Below are positions 33,457 through 39,958 of a stretch of 47,130 nucleotides of DNA, in pieces. Source of the DNA: a virus. The position numbers and the translations under genes are program-made. Below the pieces are notes generated by a model, which was not told where the DNA came from, did not search any database, and saw nothing but the letters and a program-made list of their open reading frames with translations. The stretch covers positions 1-47,130 of IMG/VR virus record IMGVR_UViG_3300017966_000002, one strand, 5' to 3'. Every line of letters begins with the position of its first letter. The first letter of the stretch is position 1.

Positions 33457-33672
33457 TCACTTAGATTGATTGGCATTGGCGAGCTCCTTCTGGGTTGTAT
33501 TCCAACTGCACTCTGAGTCGGTTAGAGGCATAGGGTTGGTTGATTGACCGTATACGGGACCTATGCGAGCTCCCGCTCCTTTTTGATGGCACTGAGGACA
33601 CTCGAGCCACGTGAGGTTGTTGAGGTAGTGGCGTATGGGTTGAATGTGACATTTGATGCAGTCGAGAGTCAT
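33457..33672 (-). CDS. Lar-like zinc-ribbon protein (restriction alleviation family)
   Basis: 71 aa. CIKC (residues 5-8) and CPQC (25-28) frame a small ribbon, and 'SECSWNTTQ' near 54 resembles the conserved WN of Lar-type restriction alleviation proteins. If correct it would modulate host type I restriction. A generic zinc ribbon is the alternative; short sequence makes this moderate. Confidence 0.5.
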   Translation of the reverse strand: MTLDCIKCHIQPIRHYLNNLTWLECPQCHQKGAGARIGPVYGQSTNPMPLTDSECSWNTTQKELANANQSK

Positions 33673-33959
33673 TTTACCTCCCTTTCACTAAACATATGGC
33701 GAATAGCGTCCCGCTTCGCTTGAACTTCTTCAGGGGTCACAGTGGTGACGACTTCCTCCTGTGGCCGTTTGACGATGACTTTTAAGGGGTTGCGTACGAA
33801 GCTGGGTTCATACCCCGCGCTCTTTATGTTGAAGACAACATTCGCAACTTCTTGAACATTTGCATCTGAGGGCTCGTGGAACAGCGCCTTCAACGCCGCG
33901 AAGAGGTTGTCCGTCGAACGTTGTAGGTATTGAATCTCGTCTTGTGTGAGTTGGATCAT
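33669..33959 (-). CDS. Helical hypothetical protein
   Basis: 96 aa with a GGAGGAAATT site. N-terminal helices ('EIQYLQRSTDNLFAALKALF') and a C-terminal charged helix; no recognised family. ATGA overlap with the Lar-like gene. Confidence 0.6.
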   Translation of the reverse strand: MIQLTQDEIQYLQRSTDNLFAALKALFHEPSDANVQEVANVVFNIKSAGYEPSFVRNPLKVIVKRPQEEVVTTVTPEEVQAKRDAIRHMFSEREVK

Positions 33960-34092
33960 GTTGAATTTCCTCCAGAATTATCAACCGCCGAGCGGCTTCA
34001 CGGATATGAGATTGTGCAATAGGGTTGAGGTTAAGGGAGCTTTGGATAATAGCTCCCGCGAGTTCTTTGTTACTAAAATCTTTACTCCTCAT
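33808..34092 (-). CDS. Hypothetical protein overlapping the next gene
   Basis: 94 aa. The first ~45 residues ('NKELAGAIIQSSLNLNPIAQSHIREAARRL') look real. The Cys/Arg-rich end is a frame extension over the next gene. The start overlaps the previous stop (34092). Confidence 0.5.
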   Translation of the reverse strand: MRSKDFSNKELAGAIIQSSLNLNPIAQSHIREAARRLIILEEIQHDPTHTRRDSIPTTFDGQPLRGVEGAVPRALRCKCSRSCECCLQHKERGV

Positions 34093-34304
34093 TATCTTGG
34101 AATCCCTGTAGCTTTATAAGCCTTGTCCCAAGCTATAACGGGATCGGAGACTTCAGTGGGGAGTTTCCAGTGAAAAGTTGAGGTGAGTTGGTTCAGTTTT
34201 AGTTGAGCTTCTTCTACTCGATCATAAATAAGAAGAAGTTTAACTTCCGTAATAATATTGTAAATTTCTTGTAGAGCCTCAATTGACACGTTTACAGTTT
34301 GCAA
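34092..34304 (-). CDS. Small helical hypothetical protein
   Basis: 70 aa with a TTG start at 34304, preceded by AAGGAGG. Two helices ('EALQEIYNIITEVKLLLIYDR' area). The start lies inside the preceding gene. No family is recognised. Confidence 0.55.
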   Translation of the reverse strand: MQTVNVSIEALQEIYNIITEVKLLLIYDRVEEAQLKLNQLTSTFHWKLPTEVSDPVIAWDKAYKATGIPR

Positions 34305-34500
34305 GAGATTTTACCTCCTTTGCTTCGTGTTCGTTACAGAAGAAGTTTGCTCTGGTAAGAGGTCCTGGTATATGACCCGCTTGAAGGAGGATACAGAAAA
34401 ATCCCGGAAGGGAATCGACAATTTGCAATTGATTGCATTGACCCAGGATGGGGCTTTTACGGGACCAATGCACGCAGTTAGAGCAGCGGTTTGGGGTCAC
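34279..34500 (-). CDS. Small cysteine-rich protein
   Basis: 73 aa with a GTG start in GTGA overlap with the preceding stop. 'CSNCVHW', 'GQCN' and 'FFCNEHE' form a likely zinc site of a type common in small phage proteins. The function is unknown. Confidence 0.6.
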   Translation of the reverse strand: MTPNRCSNCVHWSRKSPILGQCNQLQIVDSLPGFFCILLQAGHIPGPLTRANFFCNEHEAKEVKSLANCKRVN

Positions 34501-34766
34501 TTTATCAATCCTCCCCTCTTTAACGCGTTGACGTAGTTAGTGACGCAGATCTTGCTGTGTTCGCTCATTTGTTCGGTGAGGAGGTAGTTGTACAACGTAT
34601 CATACTTCACCTCCAAGGTGGTGTTGAGCATGGAGAGACGAACTTTCTGCCACTTGGGATCCTCGACATGGTGGCGCACTGTAGAAATATCAAAGATCCC
34701 GAAGATGAAGCAGGACCATTGTGTTGCGTCACGAAGAGTGAGTTCGTGTGAGGTGGCTGTTGCCAT
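34497..34766 (-). CDS. Hypothetical protein
   Basis: 89 aa from ATG 34766, with a GAGGAAAAGT site. It is helical in the second half ('LEVKYDTLYNYLLTEQMSEHS'). No family is recognised. A longer frame upstream overlaps the preceding gene and is not supported. Confidence 0.55.
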   Translation of the reverse strand: MATATSHELTLRDATQWSCFIFGIFDISTVRHHVEDPKWQKVRLSMLNTTLEVKYDTLYNYLLTEQMSEHSKICVTNYVNALKRGGLIK

Positions 34767-34767
34767 G

Positions 34768-35112
34768 TTACTTTTCCTCGCCTTCCTCTTCCTCTTCAAT
34801 CTCATCCACATCGAAGTTGGTTGAGGTGTTGTGGTTGTCAAAGGTTTCCTCCGCAGCCGCTTCCTTCAACCTCTCCAATTCATCAGCGGTGAGAAGTTTA
34901 TTAAGAGCCTGCATCATCAGCTTCTTCTTGGTCTGTTGTTTTTTCTGGTAGCCACGGCGAGCTGAAAGCATATTATGCAGCCATTTGAGGCTATTAGCTA
35001 CCTGAGCATACTGCTGCTCGTTGAGGTGTTGTTCCCCTTGATCCAGCTTCTCGATCAGGAGCTCGAGGTTCTGTAACTGAGGTGTGCTGCAGGTGTAAGA
35101 TTCAGGTTTCAT
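34768..35112 (-). CDS. Helical protein with acidic tail
   Basis: 114 aa with a TGGAGG site, first gene after the promoter at 35131-35159. It contains a helix-rich core with 'RGYQKKQQTKKKLMMQALNKL' and ends in an EEEEEGEEK tail, like some DNA-mimic or histone-like partner proteins. The function is unknown. Confidence 0.6.
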   Translation of the reverse strand: MKPESYTCSTPQLQNLELLIEKLDQGEQHLNEQQYAQVANSLKWLHNMLSARRGYQKKQQTKKKLMMQALNKLLTADELERLKEAAAEETFDNHNTSTNFDVDEIEEEEEGEEK

Positions 35113-35130
35113 TTTTCCTCCATTTCAATA

Positions 35131-35159
35131 ATTATAACTCAAATTTTTGCGCAAATCAA
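35131..35159 (-). promoter_or_regulatory. Sigma70-like promoter TTGATT-N17-TATAAT
   Basis: TTGATT (35159-35154) and TATAAT (35136-35131) with a 17-base spacer, just upstream of ATG 35112. Confidence 0.7.
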
Positions 35160-35177
35160 CTCCCCACTGAAACCGGA

Positions 35178-35318
35178 TTAGTGATTTTTACTGCAGTTCT
35201 CACAAATTCTATCGCAGGCTTTCTTCTGCGACTTCTTTACAGCAGGTTGAGGTGAAGAAAGAGTTTTTACAAACTCTTTCCAGTCTTTTGGTTGAGGAGT
35301 ACTAAAGTTACCCTTCAT
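35178..35318 (-). CDS. 46-aa protein with a CxxxCxxC motif
   Basis: It starts with ATG 35318 after GGGATGGTGAT and ends in 'KACDRICENCSKNH'. It is basic and cysteine-rich at the C-terminus and may bind metal. No family is recognised. Confidence 0.5.
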   Translation of the reverse strand: MKGNFSTPQPKDWKEFVKTLSSPQPAVKKSQKKACDRICENCSKNH

Positions 35319-35319
35319 A

Positions 35320-35409
35320 TCACCATCCCTTTAATGAATCTTTCAGTTTAAGAAAGAAGATTAAACCAAATGCAATGATTGCTGGTGCAAAGAAAAAGTA
35401 CATAACCAT
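35320..35409 (-). CDS. 29-aa membrane peptide
   Basis: MVMYFFFAPAIIAFGLIFFL makes one transmembrane segment, followed by a basic end. GCGAGG precedes ATG 35409. It lies among other tiny membrane genes. Confidence 0.5.
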   Translation of the reverse strand: MVMYFFFAPAIIAFGLIFFLKLKDSLKGW

Positions 35410-35416
35410 AACCTCG

Positions 35417-35521
35417 CTAAAATCCAGGTCCCCGAGTCATAAGCCAGAGAGCAAGGAAACCTTCCGCGATAACCAAAACAGCTCCAATAAAACTCCCCAA
35501 TTCCTTGAACACCGTTTTCAT
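35417..35521 (-). CDS. 34-aa membrane peptide
   Basis: It starts with ATG 35521 in ATGA overlap with the previous stop. One hydrophobic segment, 'GSFIGAVLVIAEGFLALWLM'. The longer frame upstream is non-coding. The function is unknown. Confidence 0.5.
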   Translation of the reverse strand: MKTVFKELGSFIGAVLVIAEGFLALWLMTRGPGF

Positions 35522-35835
35522 AACGGCCTCACATGGATTGGAGAAGTTGGGAGTACGGGTACGGAGATTTGAGGAGGTTTGACCACCTGGGTTGAAGGGG
35601 ACCAAGGGTGTGTTGCAAGCAACGTGGCTCCAGTGGCTCCTGTCGCGGTTATTATCACGGTGAGAGCAGGATGTCGTTGAAACCAGTTTTTGTGTTGGTG
35701 ATCTTTTTGCCAAAGGCGTTGTGCCACCTCAAATTCATTTAAAGGAGCCTTCCCTCCCTCCTGGGCCGTTGATAACAGCGGAGTGGCTAGTAAAATCATA
35801 GCGGCGGTTGCTGCTGCTTTCTTCTTCATCTTCAT
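35518..35835 (-). CDS. Exported/membrane protein with signal peptide
   Basis: 105 aa. Residues 1-24 form a signal peptide (basic MKMKKK, hydrophobic AAATAAMILLATPLL, STAQ cleavage site). A second hydrophobic segment lies near 58-77 ('ALTVIITATGATGATLLA'), and the tail is Pro-rich. It could be a spanin-like or envelope-acting early protein. No family is recognised. Confidence 0.6.
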   Translation of the reverse strand: MKMKKKAAATAAMILLATPLLSTAQEGGKAPLNEFEVAQRLWQKDHQHKNWFQRHPALTVIITATGATGATLLATHPWSPSTQVVKPPQISVPVLPTSPIHVRPL

Positions 35836-36098
35836 TCTCCTTTTGGTTCATTTGGTTGATTGGGTTGAAGGGTTCGGGAAACCGGGTCTGCTTCGCAGTT
35901 GGGTTCCTTTGCTTTGTACTGCAAATAAATATCATAAAGTGGAAATAACTCCTCCGTTACCCACTTCATCAGCTGTTCACTTACTTCCTCCGCGTATTCT
36001 TGCTGCCTTGTGGGACAAGTCATCGGGAATATTTTAATGACCTTCAACAGAGCCCGCTTCAGTTCGAGTAGGGAGAGATCACTTTGGGAGCCAGGCAT
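35832..36098 (-). CDS. Hypothetical protein
   Basis: 88 aa from ATG 36098, with GGGGAGGAG upstream. It is helical ('LELKRALLKVIKIFPMTC') and ends in a Pro/Asn-rich tail. ATGA overlap with the next gene. No family is recognised. Confidence 0.55.
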   Translation of the reverse strand: MPGSQSDLSLLELKRALLKVIKIFPMTCPTRQQEYAEEVSEQLMKWVTEELFPLYDIYLQYKAKEPNCEADPVSRTLQPNQPNEPKGE

Positions 36099-36552
36099 CC
36101 GGAATCTCCTCCCCATTTTCCCTCATTCTCTCGAGAAGTCTCTCACGGGCCTTTCTAATCCTCTCCGCAGTTGCCTCTGGGGTATTGCTATAATCAATAG
36201 CCGGATCATTTTCCACAAGAGGATTCTTAATCGAGGCTATTTTAACCCTACCTCTCTTCCTCTCAATCCTAACCGCTTCCGTCATTTCCCCCCAACCTTT
36301 AGGGTAGAGAGTTACACTATTAATCACACCTTCGTGATCATAGATATTTGGAGGATCCCATACCCTAGGCTCTACCACCAATTTCCAGGTGAGGTTGAAG
36401 TCCAAAAGCCAGATACCCTCCCTCAACAAATGCCTCTCCCTTATCCTCCCTTCTTCTTCATCCGTAAGATGCCTATACTCCACCTTCTCTACCGCTTCCG
36501 TCTTCCATTGTCTTCTATACGTCTTTGTCACCTGTGCAGTTATACTAACCAC
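36079..36552 (-). CDS. Hypothetical protein, first gene after a structured leader
   Basis: 157 aa with a GTG start at 36552, preceded by AAGGAG. It has a beta-rich middle and a C-terminal helix rich in Arg/Glu ('ATAERIRKARERLLERMREN'). No family is recognised. Its promoter lies at 36721-36750, which leaves a leader of about 160 bases. Confidence 0.6.
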   Translation of the reverse strand: MVSITAQVTKTYRRQWKTEAVEKVEYRHLTDEEEGRIRERHLLREGIWLLDFNLTWKLVVEPRVWDPPNIYDHEGVINSVTLYPKGWGEMTEAVRIERKRGRVKIASIKNPLVENDPAIDYSNTPEATAERIRKARERLLERMRENGEEIPDAWLPK

Positions 36553-36582
36553 GAGTCACTCCTTCCCCTGTGATGATTCATG

Positions 36583-36643
36583 CAAGCTGTAACCAGCTTG
36601 ATTTGATTAACTATCGACCTAAAGAGGTCGAAGTTTAGTTCGA
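36583..36643 (-). promoter_or_regulatory. Leader with three small hairpins
   Basis: CAAGCTG-TAAC-CAGCTTG (36583-36600), CGACCT-AAAG-AGGTCG (36615-36630) and TCGAA-GTTTAG-TTCGA (36628-36643, overlapping the second) are perfect inverted repeats. They lie between the promoter at 36721-36750 and the GTG at 36552. They could regulate expression of the gene; no known riboswitch is recognised. The rest of 36644-36720 shows no feature. Confidence 0.4.
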
Positions 36644-36720
36644 TCTTTAGATAAGTAGTTAGTTAGTGAGATAGGTGGGAGTATAAATTACCACGTATAA
36701 ATCCCCCCGTATCTGCTTTA

Positions 36721-36750
36721 ATTATAATATCGAAAGCAGGGAAAGAGCAA
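36721..36750 (-). promoter_or_regulatory. Promoter TTGCTC-N18-TATAAT
   Basis: TTGCTC (36750-36745) and a perfect TATAAT (36726-36721) with an 18-base spacer. The -35 lies in TTTGACCTTGCTCT, a 14-base sequence that recurs on the plus strand at about 37683-37696. Confidence 0.65.
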
Positions 36751-36796
36751 GGTCAAAATTTAAGAGCCTCGCTTATCAAGGTCAACCTACGGTGGG

Positions 36797-36946
36797 GGTA
36801 TCAAGGTCACGTCACCCGATACCTCTCACCTGGGTTGTGTTGCTGAACGAGGGGGTATCTTACGATACCTTCGCCCGAAACATCGCCAACGCCGCCTTCG
36901 TCTCCTGGTACACTCGCCGGTTCCTCTCCGCCCGATACCCGGTATC
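36797..36946. repeat. Three GGTATC/GATACC inverted repeats
   Basis: GGTATC/GATACC pairs occur at 36797-36802/36818-36823, 36854-36859/36864-36869 and 36934-36939/36941-36946, with spacers of 15, 4 and 1 bases. They overlap the end and inside of the RHH gene. They may be operator sites or RNA hairpins; the middle one sits on the stop codon. Confidence 0.5.
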
Positions 36947-37081
36947 CTTCAACCCCTTGGTGAAACACTGGTGGACGAACCCCTCCACCGTAACCCCTCC
37001 CCGGGTCTGCAGCAAAGTGGTGATGGTGTTCAGTGTCTCCTCGTCCAGTGTGAGAGTAACCTGTTTCGATGTCGTCGTCAT
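36860..37081 (-). CDS. Ribbon-helix-helix DNA-binding protein
   Basis: 73 aa with a GGAGG site. 'KQVTLTLDEETLNTITTLL' is a typical RHH strand-helix start, followed by 'GGVTVEGFVHQCFTKGL'. It likely dimerises and binds DNA as a regulator, perhaps of early promoters near it. It is expressed from the promoter at 37123-37151 and lies next to the GGTATC repeats. Confidence 0.7.
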   Translation of the reverse strand: MTTTSKQVTLTLDEETLNTITTLLQTRGGVTVEGFVHQCFTKGLKDTGYRAERNRRVYQETKAALAMFRAKVS

Positions 37082-37122
37082 AATCTTTTCCTCCGCCCGT
37101 AGGCTGTTTTAAATCTAGTTAT

Positions 37123-37151
37123 ATTATACCCAGCTCGAGTTAAGAAAGCAA
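37123..37151 (-). promoter_or_regulatory. Sigma70-like promoter TTGCTT-N17-TATAAT
   Basis: TTGCTT (37151-37146) and TATAAT (37128-37123) with a 17-base spacer, driving the RHH gene. Confidence 0.75.
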
Positions 37152-37166
37152 GGTGCAAATCGGAGA

Positions 37167-37303
37167 TAGGCTTGATGCGAGCTTCAATGCAGGTAACCCA
37201 CCAAGGTTCTTATCGTCGTCCAAGCCCTGCAGAGCACACTCGCGTCCCGAGCTTTTGTATCTTTGAACAGTGTGGACCTTAATCGAAACCCGCATCAAGC
37301 CTA
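37167..37303. ncRNA. Candidate structured RNA closed by a perfect 13-bp stem
   Basis: TAGGCTTGATGCG (37167-37179) is the exact reverse complement of 37291-37303. Inside, TGCAGG/CCTGCA, AAGG/CCTT, CACACT/AGTGTG and CTCG/CGAG pairs make a branched fold of 137 nt. A TTGATT-N17-TATTAT promoter at 37328-37356 would transcribe it leftward; a G-U pair extending the stem would favour the plus strand instead. No reading frame spans it. It resembles no RNA family that I recognise. Confidence 0.5.
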
Positions 37304-37327
37304 CCTTCTTTCCTCACTTACAAATAT

Positions 37328-37356
37328 ATAATACCCCAACCCAAATTCCAAATCAA
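37328..37356 (-). promoter_or_regulatory. Promoter TTGATT-N17-TATTAT upstream of the structured RNA
   Basis: TTGATT (37356-37351) and TATTAT (37333-37328) with a 17-base spacer. Start of transcription would be near 37321. The region 37357-37657 holds no gene; I see only GC-rich sequence and shadow frames. Confidence 0.55.
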
Positions 37357-37657
37357 CAGAAATCTTTGGCGCATAACTCGCAAATGTTGCATATCTCCTC
37401 TCCCGCATATTCGCCCTTTCGCATATAACTATATTCCATACATCTAACATACCAACCGAGACCTCCGGCTCCTCATTCCGCCCCTTTTTTTGCAGGGATC
37501 CCTTGGAAGGTATTGGGATCATTATCCTTCGTGTTGTACACTAACCCTACTTCACGGTGCTCTTATCATCTCTCCCCCTTTCTCCGTCCCCGGAGCCCAA
37601 ACTACGACCCCGGGTCCCCCCCAAAAGTTGGAAGGGAGCGGACGGGGTAAGACTCAT

Positions 37658-37678
37658 CACCCGTAGGGTGGGGTTTTT
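37658..37678 (+). terminator. Possible small terminator before the late promoter
   Basis: CACCC-GTA-GGGTG followed by GGG and TTTTT. The stem is only 5 bp, so it is weak. It would insulate the late promoter from read-through. Confidence 0.3.
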
Positions 37679-37719
37679 CAAATTTGACCTTGCTCTGCCA
37701 CCTAAGCCTCCAATTGCCC

Positions 37720-37749
37720 TTGCTACCCCCAAGTGCCCCGCGCTATAAT
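37720..37749 (+). promoter_or_regulatory. Rightward (late) promoter TTGCTA-N18-TATAAT
   Basis: TTGCTA (37720-37725) and a perfect TATAAT (37744-37749) with an 18-base spacer, 32 bases before the TerS start. It is the only such promoter seen on the plus strand. Confidence 0.65.
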
Positions 37750-37781
37750 TATATGAGATTGAGGGGAAAGGAGGCGCCTGG

Positions 37782-38279
37782 ATGTTTCACTCGAGTGGCC
37801 CGCGGGCAGGAGCGGAGAAGTTGGTACGAGATGAGGAGTTGATGCGGTTGTTGTTGGCGGGATACAGGTTGAAGGAAATCGCCGCAATGCATCAGTTGAA
37901 TTATCAAACCCTCCTACGCGCAGCTAGGCGCCCCACCTTCCTCGAAGAACTAAGAGCTTTGAATGGGGAGATCTACGGGCAGTTAGATCAGGAGATCCGT
38001 GGGGCTAAAGCCTTGATTAAGGATCGTGCTGAGGAGCTTGCCTCCTTAGCCCTCGACCGCCTTGAACTCTTGTTGGATAGTGGTGATGAGAGAGTAGCGA
38101 TGCAGGCAGTTACCCGAGCCTTGGACATGAATACCAATACCGCAAAGGTGACCAAGAGCGAGTCGGAGAACAAACACAGCTTTATCAACCCCCTACAACT
38201 AACCAGCGCCTTTAAAGCGGCTGAGGAAATGGACCGCGCCTCCGCTAGCAAAACCGTAGAAGGGGAGACAATCCAATAA
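37782..38279 (+). CDS. Terminase small subunit
   Basis: 165 aa, with an AAGGAGG site before the ATG. An N-terminal HTH ('RLKEIAAMHQLNYQTLLRAA', residues 29-48) for DNA recognition is followed by a long helical region ('AEELASLALDRLELLL') and a charged C-terminus. It is the first gene of the late unit and directly precedes TerL (TAATG overlap), which supports this call. It would recognise the packaging site and recruit TerL. Confidence 0.75.
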   Translation: MFHSSGPRAGAEKLVRDEELMRLLLAGYRLKEIAAMHQLNYQTLLRAARRPTFLEELRALNGEIYGQLDQEIRGAKALIKDRAEELASLALDRLELLLDSGDERVAMQAVTRALDMNTNTAKVTKSESENKHSFINPLQLTSAFKAAEEMDRASASKTVEGETIQ

Positions 38280-39958
38280 TGGATACAAATGAGATCATGC
38301 TTACGGCGCGTGAAGGACGCGCTGATGAACTTCGAGCTGAACTCAGATCTCGAGCTCTCCGTTCCCTTTACTACTTCAGCAAGGTTGTTCTCAACTACAA
38401 CCAACTGCAGGAATCCTTTCACCTGCCCCTCTGCCAACACATCCAAGAAACCCAGTCCATAAAGAAGCGTGGATATCTCGCGCCCCGTGGCCACTTCAAA
38501 TCCACCATCATTGCGAAATCCTACCCCCTTTGGAGGTTATGTGGTGGAGGGATTCCTGAAAGCGGGTTAAACTATACGGACGAGCGGACGGATCCCCGTA
38601 ACCTACGCTTCCTGATCGTTTCCGAAAACAAAGACGTAGCCGCCAAAGCGTTGAAGGATTTCCGATGGAACATCGAACACAATACAATGCTCCGTTGGCT
38701 ATTTCCGGAAATCATCCCTCCCAATATAAAAGATACCAAGTGGACAGATACCGAGTGCCTGTTACCCCGAACCCGTTCCTTCGACGAATCCACCATCCGA
38801 ACCCTTGGCGTGGATCAGGGTGGTACAGGTTTCCACTACGACGTCATCATTTACGACGATATCGTAGGACTCAAGGCGGCAGAGAACCCGCCCCTAATGG
38901 AAGATGCTATTACTTGGTTCAAAGCTGCGGCCGGACTCCTCGACAACCAAGAAACGGGTGAGGAATTAATAGCAGGGACCCGGTGGCTTGATGGAAAGAA
39001 TGACCTCTATGGCTACATTATGGAGGAGATGCCTTTCTTCAAACACTCTGACGAACGGCCCGTTGGGTTTACCTTTTACATCAAGAGCTGTTGGGTGGAT
39101 GAAGCAAAGACCATCCCCGTATTCCCTGAAAAATACAGTAAACAAGCTCTTGCTGAAATCCTCCATCGTGAAAAGCCTTACCTCTTTAGTTGCCAGTATG
39201 AAAATAACCCTATTCCGAAGGAAGGGACCGAATGGGGATCTCTAGAGTTGAAGTCATTTAACGTTGGTCCCGATGGTGAAGGACGTTCCTGTATCCTTCA
39301 ACCTTCCGACGGTTCCGCTACCGTCAACATCAACTCCCTATGTCGTCTTTCCTTCTGGGATCCTTCAAGTGGGGGCAAAGGGGCTAAGTGTGAAAATGCT
39401 CAGGTATCAGTTGGGATGTCCTCCGACCATCGTATCTTTGTATTCAACAGTTGGTCAAAAAACTGTGGCTATGCTGAAGCAGCGGAACGCTGGCATGTGC
39501 TCAACGATAAGTTCGTCTTTTGGAAAACGGGGTATGAAAAGGTGGGGGCTCAAAAGGAAATTGAATCCCTTATCCTTAACCGGCGTATATATGGTGGAGC
39601 GTGCCCATATTGCGGTGCAGGAGGTCCTGGAACCAAAAGACATAGGCGTGTAATTCCCATAGGTGTCGTGCCTCCTGGTGGAAAAGATAAAGAACAGCGT
39701 ATCAAGCTTTTTCTTGATAGTGCACTACGTGAAGGTCGTGTATACTTTGGGCCGGGAACCGAAAAACTCAAGCGTCAACTACTTGCATTCCCCTACGGTG
39801 GTATGGTTGACGAACTTGACGCCTTCGCCTACGCTGTTAACGAAGTTCGCCCTGCTACAGGAGAAGAAGAATTGATGGAAGAACAAGAACATATAACGCA
39901 GATCGCGATGCGCTCTCAACGCACCTTCACCGAGCAGAACTACGGAGGATATGTATAA
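38279..39958 (+). CDS. Terminase large subunit
   Basis: 559 aa. Walker A is APRGHFKST (68-76, with Phe for the second Gly, as in many terminases). Walker B is 'VIIYDDIVG' with Asp193/Asp194. The nuclease domain starts at 'SFWDPSSGGKG' (Asp361) and ends with 'DELDAFAYAV' acidic residues. A small Cys pair ('CPYCGAGG') sits between them. It packages DNA into the procapsid and cuts it. TAATG overlaps on both sides. Confidence 0.95.
   Translation: MDTNEIMLTAREGRADELRAELRSRALRSLYYFSKVVLNYNQLQESFHLPLCQHIQETQSIKKRGYLAPRGHFKSTIIAKSYPLWRLCGGGIPESGLNYTDERTDPRNLRFLIVSENKDVAAKALKDFRWNIEHNTMLRWLFPEIIPPNIKDTKWTDTECLLPRTRSFDESTIRTLGVDQGGTGFHYDVIIYDDIVGLKAAENPPLMEDAITWFKAAAGLLDNQETGEELIAGTRWLDGKNDLYGYIMEEMPFFKHSDERPVGFTFYIKSCWVDEAKTIPVFPEKYSKQALAEILHREKPYLFSCQYENNPIPKEGTEWGSLELKSFNVGPDGEGRSCILQPSDGSATVNINSLCRLSFWDPSSGGKGAKCENAQVSVGMSSDHRIFVFNSWSKNCGYAEAAERWHVLNDKFVFWKTGYEKVGAQKEIESLILNRRIYGGACPYCGAGGPGTKRHRRVIPIGVVPPGGKDKEQRIKLFLDSALREGRVYFGPGTEKLKRQLLAFPYGGMVDELDAFAYAVNEVRPATGEEELMEEQEHITQIAMRSQRTFTEQNYGGYV

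Noticed and set aside
36010-36573. 187-aa plus-strand frame
   Set aside because: It is antisense to two leftward genes that have ribosome sites and overlaps; its Pro/Ser/Leu-rich content is typical of a shadow.
37167-37303. tRNA or tmRNA reading of the structured element
   Set aside because: There is no 7-bp acceptor stem, no anticodon arm and no CCA-type end; the closing stem is 13 bp.
37301-37748. Frames of 60-73 aa in the control region
   Set aside because: Low-complexity composition, no ribosome sites, and overlap with promoters and hairpins.
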